Made by a program: the position numbers and the translations under genes | NCBI GenBank assembly: GCA_018389105.1 | Contig: JACATO010000688.1 | Span: forward strand, 102,001-166,000 | Length of the DNA: 64,000 nucleotides | Source: Nautilus pompilius | Taxonomy: Eukaryota > Mollusca > Cephalopoda > Nautilida > Nautilidae | Reading direction: 5' to 3' | Notes under the pieces: model-generated | Seen by the model: only the letters and a program-made list of their open reading frames with translations | Told to the model about the DNA's origin: nothing | The model's database searches: none | Shown here: positions 47,700 to 60,732 of the stretch, one piece after another | How the letters are laid out: the number at the start of each line of letters is the position of its first letter | Numbering within the stretch: the stretch's first letter is position 1

Positions 47700-50600
47700 A
47701 AAAATCAACTTCTCAATGGACAAAATGGCACAGAAGCAGATATATATGTGCTCTAAAATGTAGCACCATCTATAAGTGGAAGGCCAAAGCATGATACCAG
47801 CGACATCCACTGATAAATACACAAATACCTCTTGTATACACTGATAATAGCCCAAGGTGCCTTCAAGATCAAAACTGGAAAAATCCACTGTAGCATTGTA
47901 ACTCGCTGAATCTCAGGAAATAATTTACTAGCAGAGTAAAGTGTCATTCTGACATGTTTCAGAAAAGAAAAGATTAACGTAAAGAAGACAAAGATACATC
48001 AATACATCAATTGAAATGATTAATATTATCATTCCTAACTATACTTGCAGAACTTATTCCACTTGTTGATAATTTAGTTAGTAAAATAATATTTTCATAA
48101 CTTAGCCAATATTAACAGAATGGTAGCTATGACAACAGTAGATAGATGGAAGCAGCGGTGGCAGAAAGAAAGAAAGAAGCTCCCCCCACAGACTCAAGAA
48201 CCCCTGGTAAGTCTGTTCTTTCTTTTGTATTATCATTAAAAAGCTTATCACAAAAGATGTCGCTCTCCAATCCTCTGTTACTGTTAGTGGCTGTATGAAT
48301 GTGGTATCTCTCGACAAATACACAACTAATTTGTACGTGACTGTAATTACAATGTTACAGACAGCACCCTCTTTACTTTCTAAACATCACCCGCAGCAGA
48401 ATCCATTCTTAACTCATAGCTGTTTGAAAAATAACAGAAATTTCCATTTATTATCTTTTGAATTTAAATGTTACACCAAACATTTATATAAAAGTTAAAA
48501 AGAAATGTTAATTATCTCAGTTGAAGAAGAAAAAATCTGCAAGCTCTTCAGTATACACATCAGATTTATTTAATCTCTTCGTATTATTTAAACAGATTTT
48601 AAGTTTAAATTAAACAGTTTATTAAATTTTAAGGTATTTAAATAAATCTGAACGTGATTGCATAAATCTGTTTCCTATTGTCATATTATTGAATTCCATA
48701 AAGATTCAGGTAATCACTTTTGATCAAAACCAACATCATCAAATACTAATATGACTGGGCAACAACCTGAATTTGTGGAATATGTCTACTAATAAAAAAA
48801 CAGAAGTGAAATACTTGGTAACAGAATCACATACCTTGGCTGCTATGAGATATTGATGAATGCATAGACTACACAATACTAAAAAAATGCTGCAATATAT
48901 AGAATATATACAAGATAAAAGCAAAAAAGCAAAAACACAATTGTTAATGAGCCAGCATCATGTAAGCAAGTAATTAAGACATCTGAATTGCCTCTTATAG
49001 TGGTAAATTGCACAAATTTTTATCAAGCCTCTTGTTTATTGAACAGGAACCTAGCAGTCTCAGTTTAATGTTGTATTGATTGGTCTGGACAGAAGGTAAT
49101 AAATATGTAGATGAATCCAAAGATCAAACCAGATGGGTCACCTGGCCAGTGTCAAAACCAAATGGAAGGATAGAAACTGTGGCTGAACCACAGGATCAAG
49201 CAGCTCACCGGATCAGATTTTTCAGCTGAAAAGGTTAGGCTGACTTAAACTTTAAAAAGAAGTTTAAAAAAAAAAAGACAATTAGCATTCTTCTCACCAA
49301 AAGCACAAAGTAGGTTAATTTGATGTCACTTTCAGAAAGCAACAAATGCTTTCTGGTTATTCACTGAAGAAAAACCCATTATTGCTCAATTATAGAGAAA
49401 AAAACTGTTCAGAGCAAAGGTGCTCAATATAATGCCAATAAAGCCCCCAATTTAATGAAGATTCTGCAATAATGGAGATTCTGTTATAGTGGAACAAAGT
49501 CTTCCTATTCAGGCAAAAAGAAAGACAGGCCAAGGAGGTTTTGTTTCCTTGTAAGATGACAAATGGCCTTGGCTCCTCATATCTCTTGGTGTCTTAGTTA
49601 AAAGGCAGTTATCAGGTGTTGAAAGGAGATGCACCACTCACAGGCCACCCCAGCATCTCAAAGTTTAACCAGTCATTTACTCTGGTCTTGAACTTCTTGT
49701 TTCATTTTCAGTTCTGGATGAAACATTAAAAATTGTCATAACTTCTTTCTTTTAAACATGTAAATTTAAATTCTTAGCTCAATATGGCCAGAGGGTCAGT
49801 CTCAGCTGAAGATTATTTCATAGACCAAAACCTGATAATGGAAACAAAGATACATTCATTCATCAGTTGGATTATCACTAGTAAGTTGATGCAAAGGAGA
49901 CCCCCTGACCAGTATCATCTATCTTTTCTTCTTTACCTTAAATATTAGTTGAAAATAAATCCATTGGTTTTGGTTAAAGATTTTTATTTGTGAACCTAAA
50001 GTTGTAATAATAAATTCCTAGACAATGACAGCAGCAAATCAAACTTCTGGTTTCCATTGTCCGCTAGGCAACCTGTGTGCTGAGTGTTGACAATGCGGTC
50101 AGGAAGCAGAAGTAACCAGATGTTCTGTATCATCAATGTCTGGCAAACAGAGCAATGAAGAGCTCACAATTAGTATGGCGGGTCAGAATGCACTCGTTAC
50201 TGTTAACCTGTTATGGTAATGAAAAAAATGGCTGATAATTTGCAAACATACCCATAATTGTAAAAAAAAGCTTTAGAGAAATAGAGGTGAATAAAATGTT
50301 ATAGTGAACTTAATGTCAGTTTTATTTGTCACCATTAAATAAATGACTATAAGACAGTTTGTTGCTTTTATTTTTTTAAGGTTAGAATAATTAAAAAAAC
50401 TGCCAAATCGGCTGTGAACTATTATTAAATTCTAAAAGCTTATCACAAAAACTAATTCTAAACTAACAGGAATCTGATCCATAAGCATTTTAAGGTATTT
50501 TTTCTTTGACTGTGTTGCAGTCTATCTAGTGAAGTATAGCATATGAATGGAAAGAATTAACCTACAACAATAGTTAGTTATTGCACTGATTAAGATGGAG

Positions 50601-53405
50601 AGCTAGTGGAATTCTGTAGACCTACACATCAACACAAATGATGCTGATCCAGCAACTAATCTTTTTTCCCCTTCTCTCTCATCATCAACTGTTACTAGAA
50701 AGCCATGATAATTAAGGTGAAAATTTCCAGACGTTCTTAAATGCAGAGTGTCAAACAGATTTGTTGGTTTTGTGTGTATTTTAAACAACATTCTCCGAGA
50801 TAGCGAAATACGAGGTTACATGTATTAACTGCACTGATAGATCCCTGCCTACCATTGAAGCCAAGGACAAGTCACAAGAGAAACAATACAAGGGGAGGAC
50901 ATGCATAGATTAGTGAATATGTTGCTAGAAATATAAACAAAGTCCTTCAACATTATGGCTACTTTCAAAGGCCACAGTAGAATTTATATAAATTGGTATA
51001 TGATTATATCCAAAAGATTTTTGGTTTTTGCTCTTGCAAGAAAAAATACAACAAAAGACAAACTTGAGAAATGCATTCCTCAGTTAGCTCTCTAAAACCG
51101 CGTGAATTAAGAATTTCCATGATATTAATAAAAAAATAGACAGACAGACACCGACCAGCCTCTGTCAGCACCAAGCATCTCCTTGTGTAGAAACAAAGTT
51201 AATGCCTGCATATCATATGTTCAATAACGAGTCCTTGCTTATTTTGAAAAAGAAAAGACTATTTGTTTGTTTCTATTAATGAAACTCATCAGGACGCAAG
51301 CACCTTCCTTACCAAGCTGCTTCTCAAAGTAAATAATTTTTCTCCATCATCTCAAAGCTGAAAAATATTACCAAGCTCATTTCTTCGCTGAAGAGCCTCC
51401 CTACATATTAAAAGTGTCTCTGATATCTAGATATATTAGAACTGAACTGCAAAGGCACCAACAAACATGATACAGAAAATCAAACCTTTGAAACTTTTCC
51501 GAATGTGCTCATTCAAATTAATGTAGCATCTACGTCCACTGAAAGAATATTCAACAAAATTATACGTTCATTTCATGAATTTTCCTTCTTAATATAACAA
51601 ATCCTTAACATAAAATCCCCATCTGAATCCTTGATTCTGAGTTGAAAAAATATTATCAGAAATGATTTTCTAAAATTTCTCAAGATTTTCCACTTAAACA
51701 TTAAAGCCCATCCACAGTAGGAAATACAATTTAAGATGAATCTACTATGCATGGACACTAACCACATCTCAAAGACAGAGTAATGTATTGAGGGCACCTG
51801 TTTTAAAAAGAAACTTTTGATAGCGTTTTTTTTTTTTTTTTTTTAAATTTGCAACCAAAATATGGGTCTACTAAAAGGTCAGAAAATTAATTTGTGGTAT
51901 TTTTTTTATTGTCTTTGCTTTAATTTTTAATGGCAAATAATCAGTCACCATTTCTGATGAAGAAAATTGCACCTAAGATTGTTAGTATAAGAAAATGTGC
52001 GGGCAGGGCTAAGAGCCAACTATGAAATCCATAAGCCAGTGTGTGTTACGTTAACGTCGAACATGATACTCTACTTTAAAAAATTCTAATACCAATGTAA
52101 CGGATGATGTCCCACCTGACTAGAATCCTATTTTACATTTATTTATTTATTCCTTTTCTTGTTTTGCTAATACAATGCTGCTTCTACTCGTTTAAAAAAT
52201 ATGAGAATCATCATTTTAAATACTGGCTTTTAAAGTTATGTACATGTGTGTCCGGGTACACGTCCAGCCAAAGAATTTTGGTAAGCATTACAAAAACTAT
52301 GGAAAGAAATTTTAATAAATAATGTAAATTAATTCCTCTTTGTTTTAATTTTTTTCTTTCTTTTTCCCCAGTTGTTTTACATTATTTAAATTTATGGAAA
52401 TAAACAGACTATAATTGATGAATCCAGGCGCTCATACTAAAGCTAATAATCAAGATGGCGTCTATGCATCCATTCATGTTCTCAAAATAACAAAGATAGA
52501 AAAAAACATGGACTGGAGATTTTCGAATTCTCAGTCCTGGTTTTAAATTTCAAACTAATGTATGAAAATTATGTTAATATTTTTGGAATCAATTCACGCT
52601 GACATCAAAATTTAAAATGAATACCTCAGAAACTCAAACACCGTTTAAAAAGAATAATAAATATTAATTTGCTTTTTTATCACCATTATTCCACCTTGAT
52701 TAGTTAAATAGAAATTACTTTTAAGCCATAGGACATTTGTTTAATCATAAATTCACATATCAATTTAAAGAGAAAATTTATTCGAACCAAAATATTTTTA
52801 ATCTTGCAATAATTAATCTCATCTCCTTACATGGTCTTGTTAAGGTGTCAAGTGGAGTAAGTTATTGCTTCTAATTATCCATAAGAATAGTGTCTGTTTA
52901 TTTTTTCAAAATGACCTCTAAAATAAAAATAGCATTATTGATTATTTGCCAGAAAAAAGGTCTATAAAGTCACTCATAATTGAAAATATGAAAATATAAA
53001 TCAGTTAAGCTATGGTTGGGTGATGCAGGATTGATCTGAGAAAACGGTTCTTCTGATGAGAAAACCAATTATGGAAAGAAAAGTGCTACTGGTGAGGATT
53101 TGGCTGGTCAGCGTTTAGTTAGTCAGATGAAACTGTAGTAATGAGACGAGGTAGCAATAACCAACCCCTTCTTGAGAGATACTGTCATGTTTTATTTAAT
53201 AGCATTATGGTTTTGTGTACCATTAACTTTGGTGGACAGATGAGAAATGGAAAAAAATATTACCATAAAATATGTTTGTTGTTGTTGTTTTTTTTTCCGG
53301 GTTGCTTTAAAATCAAAAGTCAGCGCCCTAGTTAGATGAAACCATAAATTGCATAATTTTGGGGGTTTTAAGAACTTTGGTATGCAACCCTTTGATGACT
53401 GCATT
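47700..53405. other. AT-rich non-coding stretch
   Basis: No supportable gene in 5.7 kb. There is a T run at 51826-51844 and a perfect palindrome ACGTTAACGT near 52047. ORFs of 60-100 codons are low in domain content; those just left of 47950 on the minus strand might be extensions of the candidate exon's frame. Confidence 0.45.
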
Positions 53406-53410
53406 TTTTT

Positions 53411-53470
53411 TTAACACTTTGAGAAGCCGGCCCATATATTTATAGGGAATATGGCCGCTGACCCAGACAG
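53411..53470 (+). other. TTAA-flanked inverted-repeat motif
   Basis: TTAACACTTTGAGAAGC is followed by CGGCCCATAT...ATATGGCCG, an imperfect inverted repeat. TTAA is the piggyBac target site and similar starts occur in piggyBac-like MITEs, but no opposite end was found; a second TTAACACTTTG at about 53670 is in direct orientation. Confidence 0.15.
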
Positions 53471-54669
53471 AGTAATGCCATAAATATACATTTCCAAGGT
53501 ATTGCGGGCAGTATGAAGCCCAACATATACTTTACCAGATTAGTCTGTCAAAATCAGTGCCTAGTTGTCAAACAGATATCTTAGATTTACCAATAATAAT
53601 CATGTAAGTATGCATACTTTTTCCCACTAAGCATACATCTTTCCAGATAAGACAGAACAAACTTGTACGTTTAACACTTTGCAAAAAAGTAACTTGTAAT
53701 TTTTTGATAGCATCATTTGTTTCCCACACGGGAGAAGAAGAAGACAGAATTAAAATAATGATGAATTATGTATTTTTAATTACCAAGTTGTGTGAAAACA
53801 AATAATGTTAAGTATTCTGCATTTCTCGGTCAACCCGCCCACAAACCTAGAGTTGTCTTTAAAGTTACAAAAGTATCCAGCTTCAAGTGGATTTAGAGAA
53901 GAAATATCATGCAGACCTATAACATTGCAATTTCCAAGAGTCTGAGGCCATGTTTGTAACCTGGTAGCCTCTGGTATTAGGCCTAAGCAAACACAAGGCC
54001 ATTAAATAGTCATGAACATCTGTTGGAAATATCAGCAAGAAAGGCAGACTGCCTTTTCAATACCTTACAAAACGCTCCTGTATCACATTTCAAGCAACAA
54101 CCAGAATAAAAAATCTCTTACCACTCTTCTTCTTCTTCCAAAAGAATAATTCTCTGAACTTGGCCAATTTTCAAATGTCCCCATCCACTGGCGAGCATGT
54201 GTTAAATATCACTGCACATTTCAATTATTCTGTTATTCTAAGTAGTACAATAGACTTTAATCAATAAGATCATCACGGTAGAGATTTATTATCATATAAA
54301 TATATCCACTGAAAAACAGCAAGAAAAAGATATTCTTTATTCTAGAATATTTATCAGCACAGGAAATCAGAGTGCGATTCTATAGTTAAATGGAAATTAC
54401 AAGAGAAAACCAAGTGCAGAGCTACGATCTTTAAGCGTTTTGGCTACTAAAAGATACCTGACAAAGTCAAATATCACAGCAAAGTTTTTGTTTTCCGCTG
54501 TAGTTCCTTTAATATCAAATTCTGGTCCAACAAAGCAAAACTACTCCCTTATAGTTTCAGAAATTTTGCTTGCATTAATGTTGTCTTGTCTGAAAAGGGT
54601 TATGCAGCAAAGCCCTGGCCTGCAAGATTATTCTAACTTGTGTGATGTTTTCAATGTTGCAATCTGCAG
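53471..54669. other. Non-coding stretch
   Basis: No supportable gene. An 85-codon plus-strand frame at 54440-54697 runs across the acceptor of the next feature; its peptide has no recognised domain. Confidence 0.4.
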
Positions 54670-54818
54670 AAAAGCCCGGGGAGTTCAACTACATTAGTAT
54701 CACGATGGGACACAGGCAAGAAGTGGTGGCTAATTCAGCCGTGTCCATACCAAATGGACGTTCACCCCGATTGTCACATGACCCTCAAAGGAAATGCCTG
54801 CCAGTTAACGATTTCTGA
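54670..54818 (+). CDS. Candidate terminal coding exon, about 49 codons
   Basis: After an acceptor (TTTTCAATGTTGCAATCTGCAG, ending 54669) a frame runs AA AAG CCC GGG GAG to TGA at 54816-54818. The peptide begins KPGEFNYISITMGHRQEVV and continues with Ser/Pro/Arg-rich sequence to CLPVNDF. The segment is GC-rich for this window. The minus strand is also partly open, so coding on the plus strand is a judgement from the splice acceptor. Not recognised. Confidence 0.25.
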
Positions 54819-55002
54819 ATACAACTGGTGAAACAGTAATGCAGCCAGCTCCACAATTTCCAGTTTCTTTATCAGTTTTATTGTATTTTTTTAATGGTTT
54901 CTCACTCGGCCACTCCCATTATTTAAAAATACCAAGGAATCGGGACACACTGCCATAAAATGGGATTGATCCTGTCCCCCCTCCACCAACCATAATTTGG
55001 TA

Positions 55003-55160
55003 AAAATTGCGTCATCATGTTATTTTTTGGATAAACATGGTTTCTTTCTGCTGCTGTACCACCCGAGTACGCAAGGAGATTTTGCGTTGTCTGCTCTGGT
55101 CACTGGGGTCGGAAGCTGAGATGGTCGTAGTCATGCCGTCCCCTCAGCAGTTTGCACAGA
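55003..55160. other. GC-rich exon-like block, strand ambiguous
   Basis: Both strands are open here. Minus strand: ATG at 55134 gives MTTTISASDPSDQSRQRKIS, then LRTRVVQQQKETMF, closing at 55015; an acceptor-like CTGCTGAG precedes the ATG. Plus strand: about 58 codons ending in PSPQQFAQNKVISSQ at a TAG near 55185. The composition contrast with the flanks suggests an exon or a conserved element; I cannot choose the strand. Confidence 0.2.
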
Positions 55161-55189
55161 ACAAAGTAATATCTTCACAGTAGAATGGG

Positions 55190-58080
55190 GCAGAAAAGAA
55201 ATAACCATTTAATGGTTTTAGACATAATACATAAAGAGAAAGCCGGTTCTCTTCAGCTCTCCACTGTTGCCAATTACTTTGTTTCCAACCCTGACCCACC
55301 ATCTTTGGGAAACTCTAATGCGTTAATGATTTGTGTACTACCAAATAAATATTAAAAAATAAAATAAATGGAGAAATGGAGGGCATAGGATCTCTTCCTT
55401 ACCTGAAGAACCAGCCTGGGCACCTGTCCCCAGACCAATCCACAATATCACAAAACAATACTCTGTTCAATGCCTAAACACACCTAAAGACACCGATGCC
55501 GTGATAGAAAGGAAAAACATTCACCATACATGAACTGATGACAAACTCGGATAACAAATATGCAAATTTAATAGATATAAAAACACTATGATCATTCAAA
55601 AGATGGAGATTCTAAAACTTACAGGTTGAAATCTCAAGATATGGCCGCTATAACCTGACATCGTCCAACACACAAAAACCAATGAGCTGCTGCGTGGTTC
55701 AAGATGAGTCAGTGCCTGCCTGGTATGATAACCAGGACTATAACAAAAATAACTAAACTTGGCAGAGCCGCCAGCAAAGAACGTAGAAACAAATTAGTTA
55801 ACTTTGTACATTCCCTCACCCCACTTTTTTTTTTTTTTTTGCCTATTCTCAAATCATGCAAATTCAGAATTTAGCTAACGCTGATTGTCTGCATAGGGTT
55901 AAATTTAAAAGAAAAGAAAACAACCTTGTTTCTCATTCATATTTGAGAAAATTTTTTATTTTAAGAAAAAAGTAGAGGTCTGTCCACTTTGTTGCGAATG
56001 AGACCTTCATTACCCAGCTAACATACAGCGCCACAATTTTCTCCATTTGTAAAACATTTGCAACAAGCGTCAGGTGATCAATACCTGCACAGCATAAAGC
56101 ACTTTCCCTTTGAGTACAACTGCTTTTCGTCAAATGGTTTACAATGATAATCAGAAACAACAAAAAAAATAAATCTAATAGAGTAAATAATAACAAACAT
56201 TCAAATACAATAAACATCTAAAGCCTGAAAAATGATTATGTTAAACAAAACATTAATAAGATCAGATATGACAAACAGCAAAAAATACCCAAAATGTTTT
56301 TATTAATCAGCGCTATCAGAAAGAATATTTTACCAGGATCAGACAAGAGGCTGACAAATTTCACAATAAGGTCTGATGATCTATTCCAGCACTTTCATTG
56401 ATTTCACATTTCATCTCGGACAAAACATGTACCTTTGGCACGCTGCCTGCAGCCCATGAACAAGCAAAGAGGTCTGGGAGTTATGTTTTTTGAAGCTCAA
56501 TAACACTGAAACTGTTCACCAACTAATACCACACACACACACACACTCTCCCCCATTTTTTAAATTTTATTATGCCACCACATGCCAAATTTGGTCTGAG
56601 CCCAAAACCCGATGGCTAGACTTTAAACGCCATCAGACATAAAGCAATCACAAGACGCTTATTAAAACAGCTTTGGCTTACGTGACTGTCAGTAATACTT
56701 GAATTTCCTCATAACCAACAAAATTATTTATATTCCATACGTGGTAGATTTCTGCAATTTAAGGATTCTGCCACTTCACAGCCATGGAAATTAATAATAT
56801 CAAAATGAAACATTTGGAAATATCCAGGAATAATGATTGTTAAACAGTTTAAAATGTGTGTCAGTCGTGCGTAAGATTAAAACTAATTAAAAAGGGTTGT
56901 CAAAGATGAAGGCGGCATCACCAACATGCAGAGTAATCACCCTGAACTGTCATCACTTGGTAAGACCTCAGCCTCCAAGTAACAACAGTAAATACTAGCT
57001 TCAAAAAAAAACAACAGTTAGCTGGTGTTATAAATAATTATCAACTTTCTTGCACTGGGGGAGACTGACAAGAAAGTCAACATGAAAACAAATATCTTGG
57101 AATATGAGTGCTCCCTAGAAAAGAACAACATACCAGATCCCTGACAGCCAGATGTTCCCCTCAAAACCAGGACCATGTCTTTATTAAGAGTGGTGTCCTA
57201 GCTGGTCTAACAGAAGCTCTTTAGAACTCACCAGTCTCCTGATAATATCAATGGTTATGGAAACAAAGAAAACATCTAAATTATCTGCAATTTTTTTTCT
57301 CCTTTGGATAGGCAAAGAATGAGAACCTAATGACCATCCATTTGTGAAATTAGTACTGTAACAAGAATGAGATACAGACCTTCGGGTTTCTGATCTCATC
57401 CACGCACCATCTGTTCAAGTTTATGCACTACAAAAGGCAAATGAGAATCCCCCATGTACATACTACAGGGATAGGCCAAAAGTTTGGAAGAATATACAAT
57501 GATTGTTTTATTAGATTTATTAGTTACTCTTGATAGGCAGATTGATTAATAAGTAAGTTATAAGAACAAAGCGAAAACAATATATTTAAACTCAAATAAG
57601 ACTTTCAACATAATAGCTTTGCAAATTCTGGGCATCTTGGCAATTAATTTGTCACAGTATTGGAATATTTCCTTAACTTTGTTGCCTTTTAAGGCACCGT
57701 TCCCCTTTTAAGTTCAACAGCTCCCAAACCTGGGAATTGATCTGACCAACCGCATTCACAGGTAGGAAAACACCTTGTTTGTCTTTGCTTCTCGAGTATC
57801 ATCTACACGAGATGATTCGCATGCTTAGGGTAATTACCTTCTGAAGGATAGACCCTTCAAGAGTAAGTCTGATGCTGGAAGGTAATGCATGTCTTTTCAA
57901 AATACCAAGATAACAATCCTCTTTGTCTACTCAATTCTGTACAAATCACTGACTTGATAATCTCCAAAATCTCCCCACGTTTTACCGTAACACTCCGATA
58001 CACAATTAGATGTGCTCCAACTTAACAGCAAACACACACAGCATACACTTTCACCCAAACTCAAGTCCATAATATTCCGG
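55190..58080. other. AT-rich non-coding stretch
   Basis: No supportable gene. It includes a T run near 55826-55840 and a (CA)n run near 56531-56547. The 94-codon minus-strand frame at 55933-56217 is Phe/Leu/Ile-rich, as expected from AT-rich DNA. Confidence 0.45.
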
Positions 58081-58084
58081 TTCT

Positions 58085-58640
58085 CACCAGTATGGGTTTT
58101 ATCTACATTTTCCTGCTGGGTTCCTCCCTCTCTACTTTATTATTTGTAGTCCTAGTTACTGATTTCTTCACAACCACAAGACCACGTGGACCAGCAGGTG
58201 TTGGATGCCTTTACAATGCTGTAAGGAAAACTGCCTTTGCTCTGGCAATGTCCATATCTTTTGTAAAGTCAGGGGCTATCTTAATAACTTGATGTATTTG
58301 GTTCTCTGCTGATTTTCTAGCCATGTTTGATCCAGTGATCCATTTCTGTGCAGTCTGTAACAAATTCCTAGAATGTCTTTGTTGGATGCGCCAACTGACT
58401 TCACCATAATTTCTGTTTTAATCGAGCGATCACCTTTCAAAACACCACATCCCTTACCTCAAAAGCTTGTGGTGAGGGCACCTGTTGTAGCTATGGCTCC
58501 TCTGGGGTTCGTGGCAGGGTGCTGCTGCTGCTGTTCATATAAGGTGCGTTTGTCACCAGTCAGGTATGCTGCCTGGTTTGTATGCCTCACACTGTTTTTG
58601 TACAAAAGCCAGCCATTATGGTAAAAGCCATCTTTGAATT
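58085..58640 (-). other. Possible decayed coding sequence
   Basis: The G+C is higher than in the surroundings. On the minus strand, open pieces appear in shifting frames, for example ARKSAENQIHQVIKIAPDF and DIARAKAVFLTAL, then, after a stop, TPAGPRGLVVVKKSVTRTT near 58200-58130. The plus strand also has frames of 66 and 83 codons. It reads like a mutated reading frame, but I cannot name a family. Confidence 0.2.
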
Positions 58641-59949
58641 TAAATAAATTATGTGCTTGTTTTTTTTTCTAATTTATTTATTAATTTATGTATCTATCAG
58701 TTTGACTAATAAATCTAATATAAAAATAACCAATATTTTCATTTTCCTGACTGTTTGCTTCCAAACTCAGAGCTGTACGTAGCATGTGCACAGAATATAT
58801 TTTCTTTTGACAAATTAATATTTCAAGAAAAAACTGTAATTGAAATTGTTACTGATAAATACATCATTGCAGTGATCAAGATTTTACTTTTATAATTCAT
58901 CTATAAGGAAAATGAAAAAGAAATTATTTTGCATGCTTCAAAGTTGTACAATCTATTGTCAGCTTTAAATGTATGAAATTTTACCATAATCAAAGACAGT
59001 GAATTGTAAAATACGCTACCACGATACGGTTCAGAAAAGTCATTTGCTAAAGCGCTGTGCACTGAATGTCCGCTATTTCACATTTCAGATTTTACTCAGA
59101 AGTTTGTAACATATCCTTCGATATGTCAGCACACTGTAATTTTTTGACCATTCAAAAAATTACTAGTTCAACAAAACCCTTTAATGAGATAGAAAGGGGA
59201 AAAAAAAACAAACTTTCAACGAGTATGAAAAGGATAATAGCAGAAGTGTATTGGTGATGTGGTATAAGAAAGTTCAGGCCATCATATTAGTAGGAACTAA
59301 ACTAGCTAATGGACTTTTGTTTTGGTGCTTGCTCCTTCCCTGTCACCAACATCAAGAATTGTTTTCGAGATTTTGGACTAATGATGGTGATAAGGTCGTT
59401 AGTTGGCTTGGCTACTGTAATAAACTAATAGAAAGTGCCTCTACTTTCTACATTATTTTTAATGTTTACCAAATATGAAAAGCATTATCATTTTAACAAG
59501 TTTAAAGTAAACTTCATTCTAAAAACAAAGAAAAACCAAAAACATTTCCTGCAGCTATTTGTTCCCACTCTTCATGAAGAACTCTGTTTACTTATTTTAC
59601 AATTCCATCTCCCTACCACCAAACAAATTGAAAGTTATTTATTCCTTAGTTTTCTTTTCATTAGCTAGTTGTTTCATCTCAAATATATATATATATTTTT
59701 TTAAAAAAAAACCGTTATCTAGTTTTTCCTTTGTTCCTAAATATACTTTTATTGCTTATTTGTAATAGGATAAAAGTTCTGAAAATTCCGTAACTCCATG
59801 GTGTCTGGACAACATTATCATTTAAATTTTTTGAAAGAAATGAGTTAATTTAAATGCCATCAAACTTCTAAAATCTAACTTCGATGCCTAACATCACTAA
59901 TCGGTAAAGTGACAAATGAATTTCGTTTTTATTGTAACCTGTACATTAC

Positions 59950-60732
59950 TCAGATAGGCAGGAAGTCCAGGTACAGTAGACTGGGTATCATCACCTTCAT
60001 GGCTTTATTAAGCTGGCTGGCTATCATCAATCTATGATGCGCTAGCAAAATCCACCTACCAATAATACAGTAGTTGTTGAAGTCATTTTCACAACAATTC
60101 TTGTCTAAAATAAATGGGAAAGCAGGTAGACAGTTCCATAAACTAGCCAGAAAACCAACAAATTTATTTTCATCTTCAATAGATGCATCTGTTTCAGGAA
60201 CATCTAAATACCACAGATTTGGGCAGCTACATCTGATCACTACCATGAGCAAAGTTTGGCCACCACTATAATCATATTACTGATAGTACGATAAAAAGTT
60301 GCATGTCCACACTGTCCGTTTACCTAATGGCTCAGAAGAAATGCAGGTGAGGTAGGGTAGACAAACATGGTAAATATTTGACAGTCCAAAAAATAACTTT
60401 CCTGGGATCATAACATTCAATAACCAAAAGAAGGCCTCAGTTAGACATTTAAGCAGGCTCAACCAGATGACCCAGATTAAATTCAGGACAGAAACAAGAG
60501 ATCTTCAGCAGTAAAGAAAACTAACCACAGGGCTAAGTGAGGATGGAATGGAGTAAGAGGACAGCAGCCTAGTAAAAACAACCAGCCTCATAGCTATCAT
60601 TGTAGATATGCCAGGTTTTTCCTTCTTTTTTTTTCCAATATAAGAGAAGGAAACAATTTTTAAAAAAGGGGAGGAGAAAATCGCTAGGATGCACATATCA
60701 GGCAATGCCATCGTGAGGAAAAAAAAACTCAA
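59950..60732 (-). other. Long nearly open minus-strand frame
   Basis: One frame runs 261 codons with only two internal stops (TGA at 60507-60505, TAA at 60279-60277). The first two-thirds are hydrophobic with several possible membrane segments (LVSVLNLIWVIWLSLL, FFWLLNVMIPGKLFF). The last 100 codons are mixed and more convincing: CPNLWYLDVPETDASIEDEN, NCLPAFPFILDKNCCENDF and ILLAHHRLMIASQLNKAM. No family recognised. It could be a recently broken gene, an unclassified element or chance. Confidence 0.25.
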
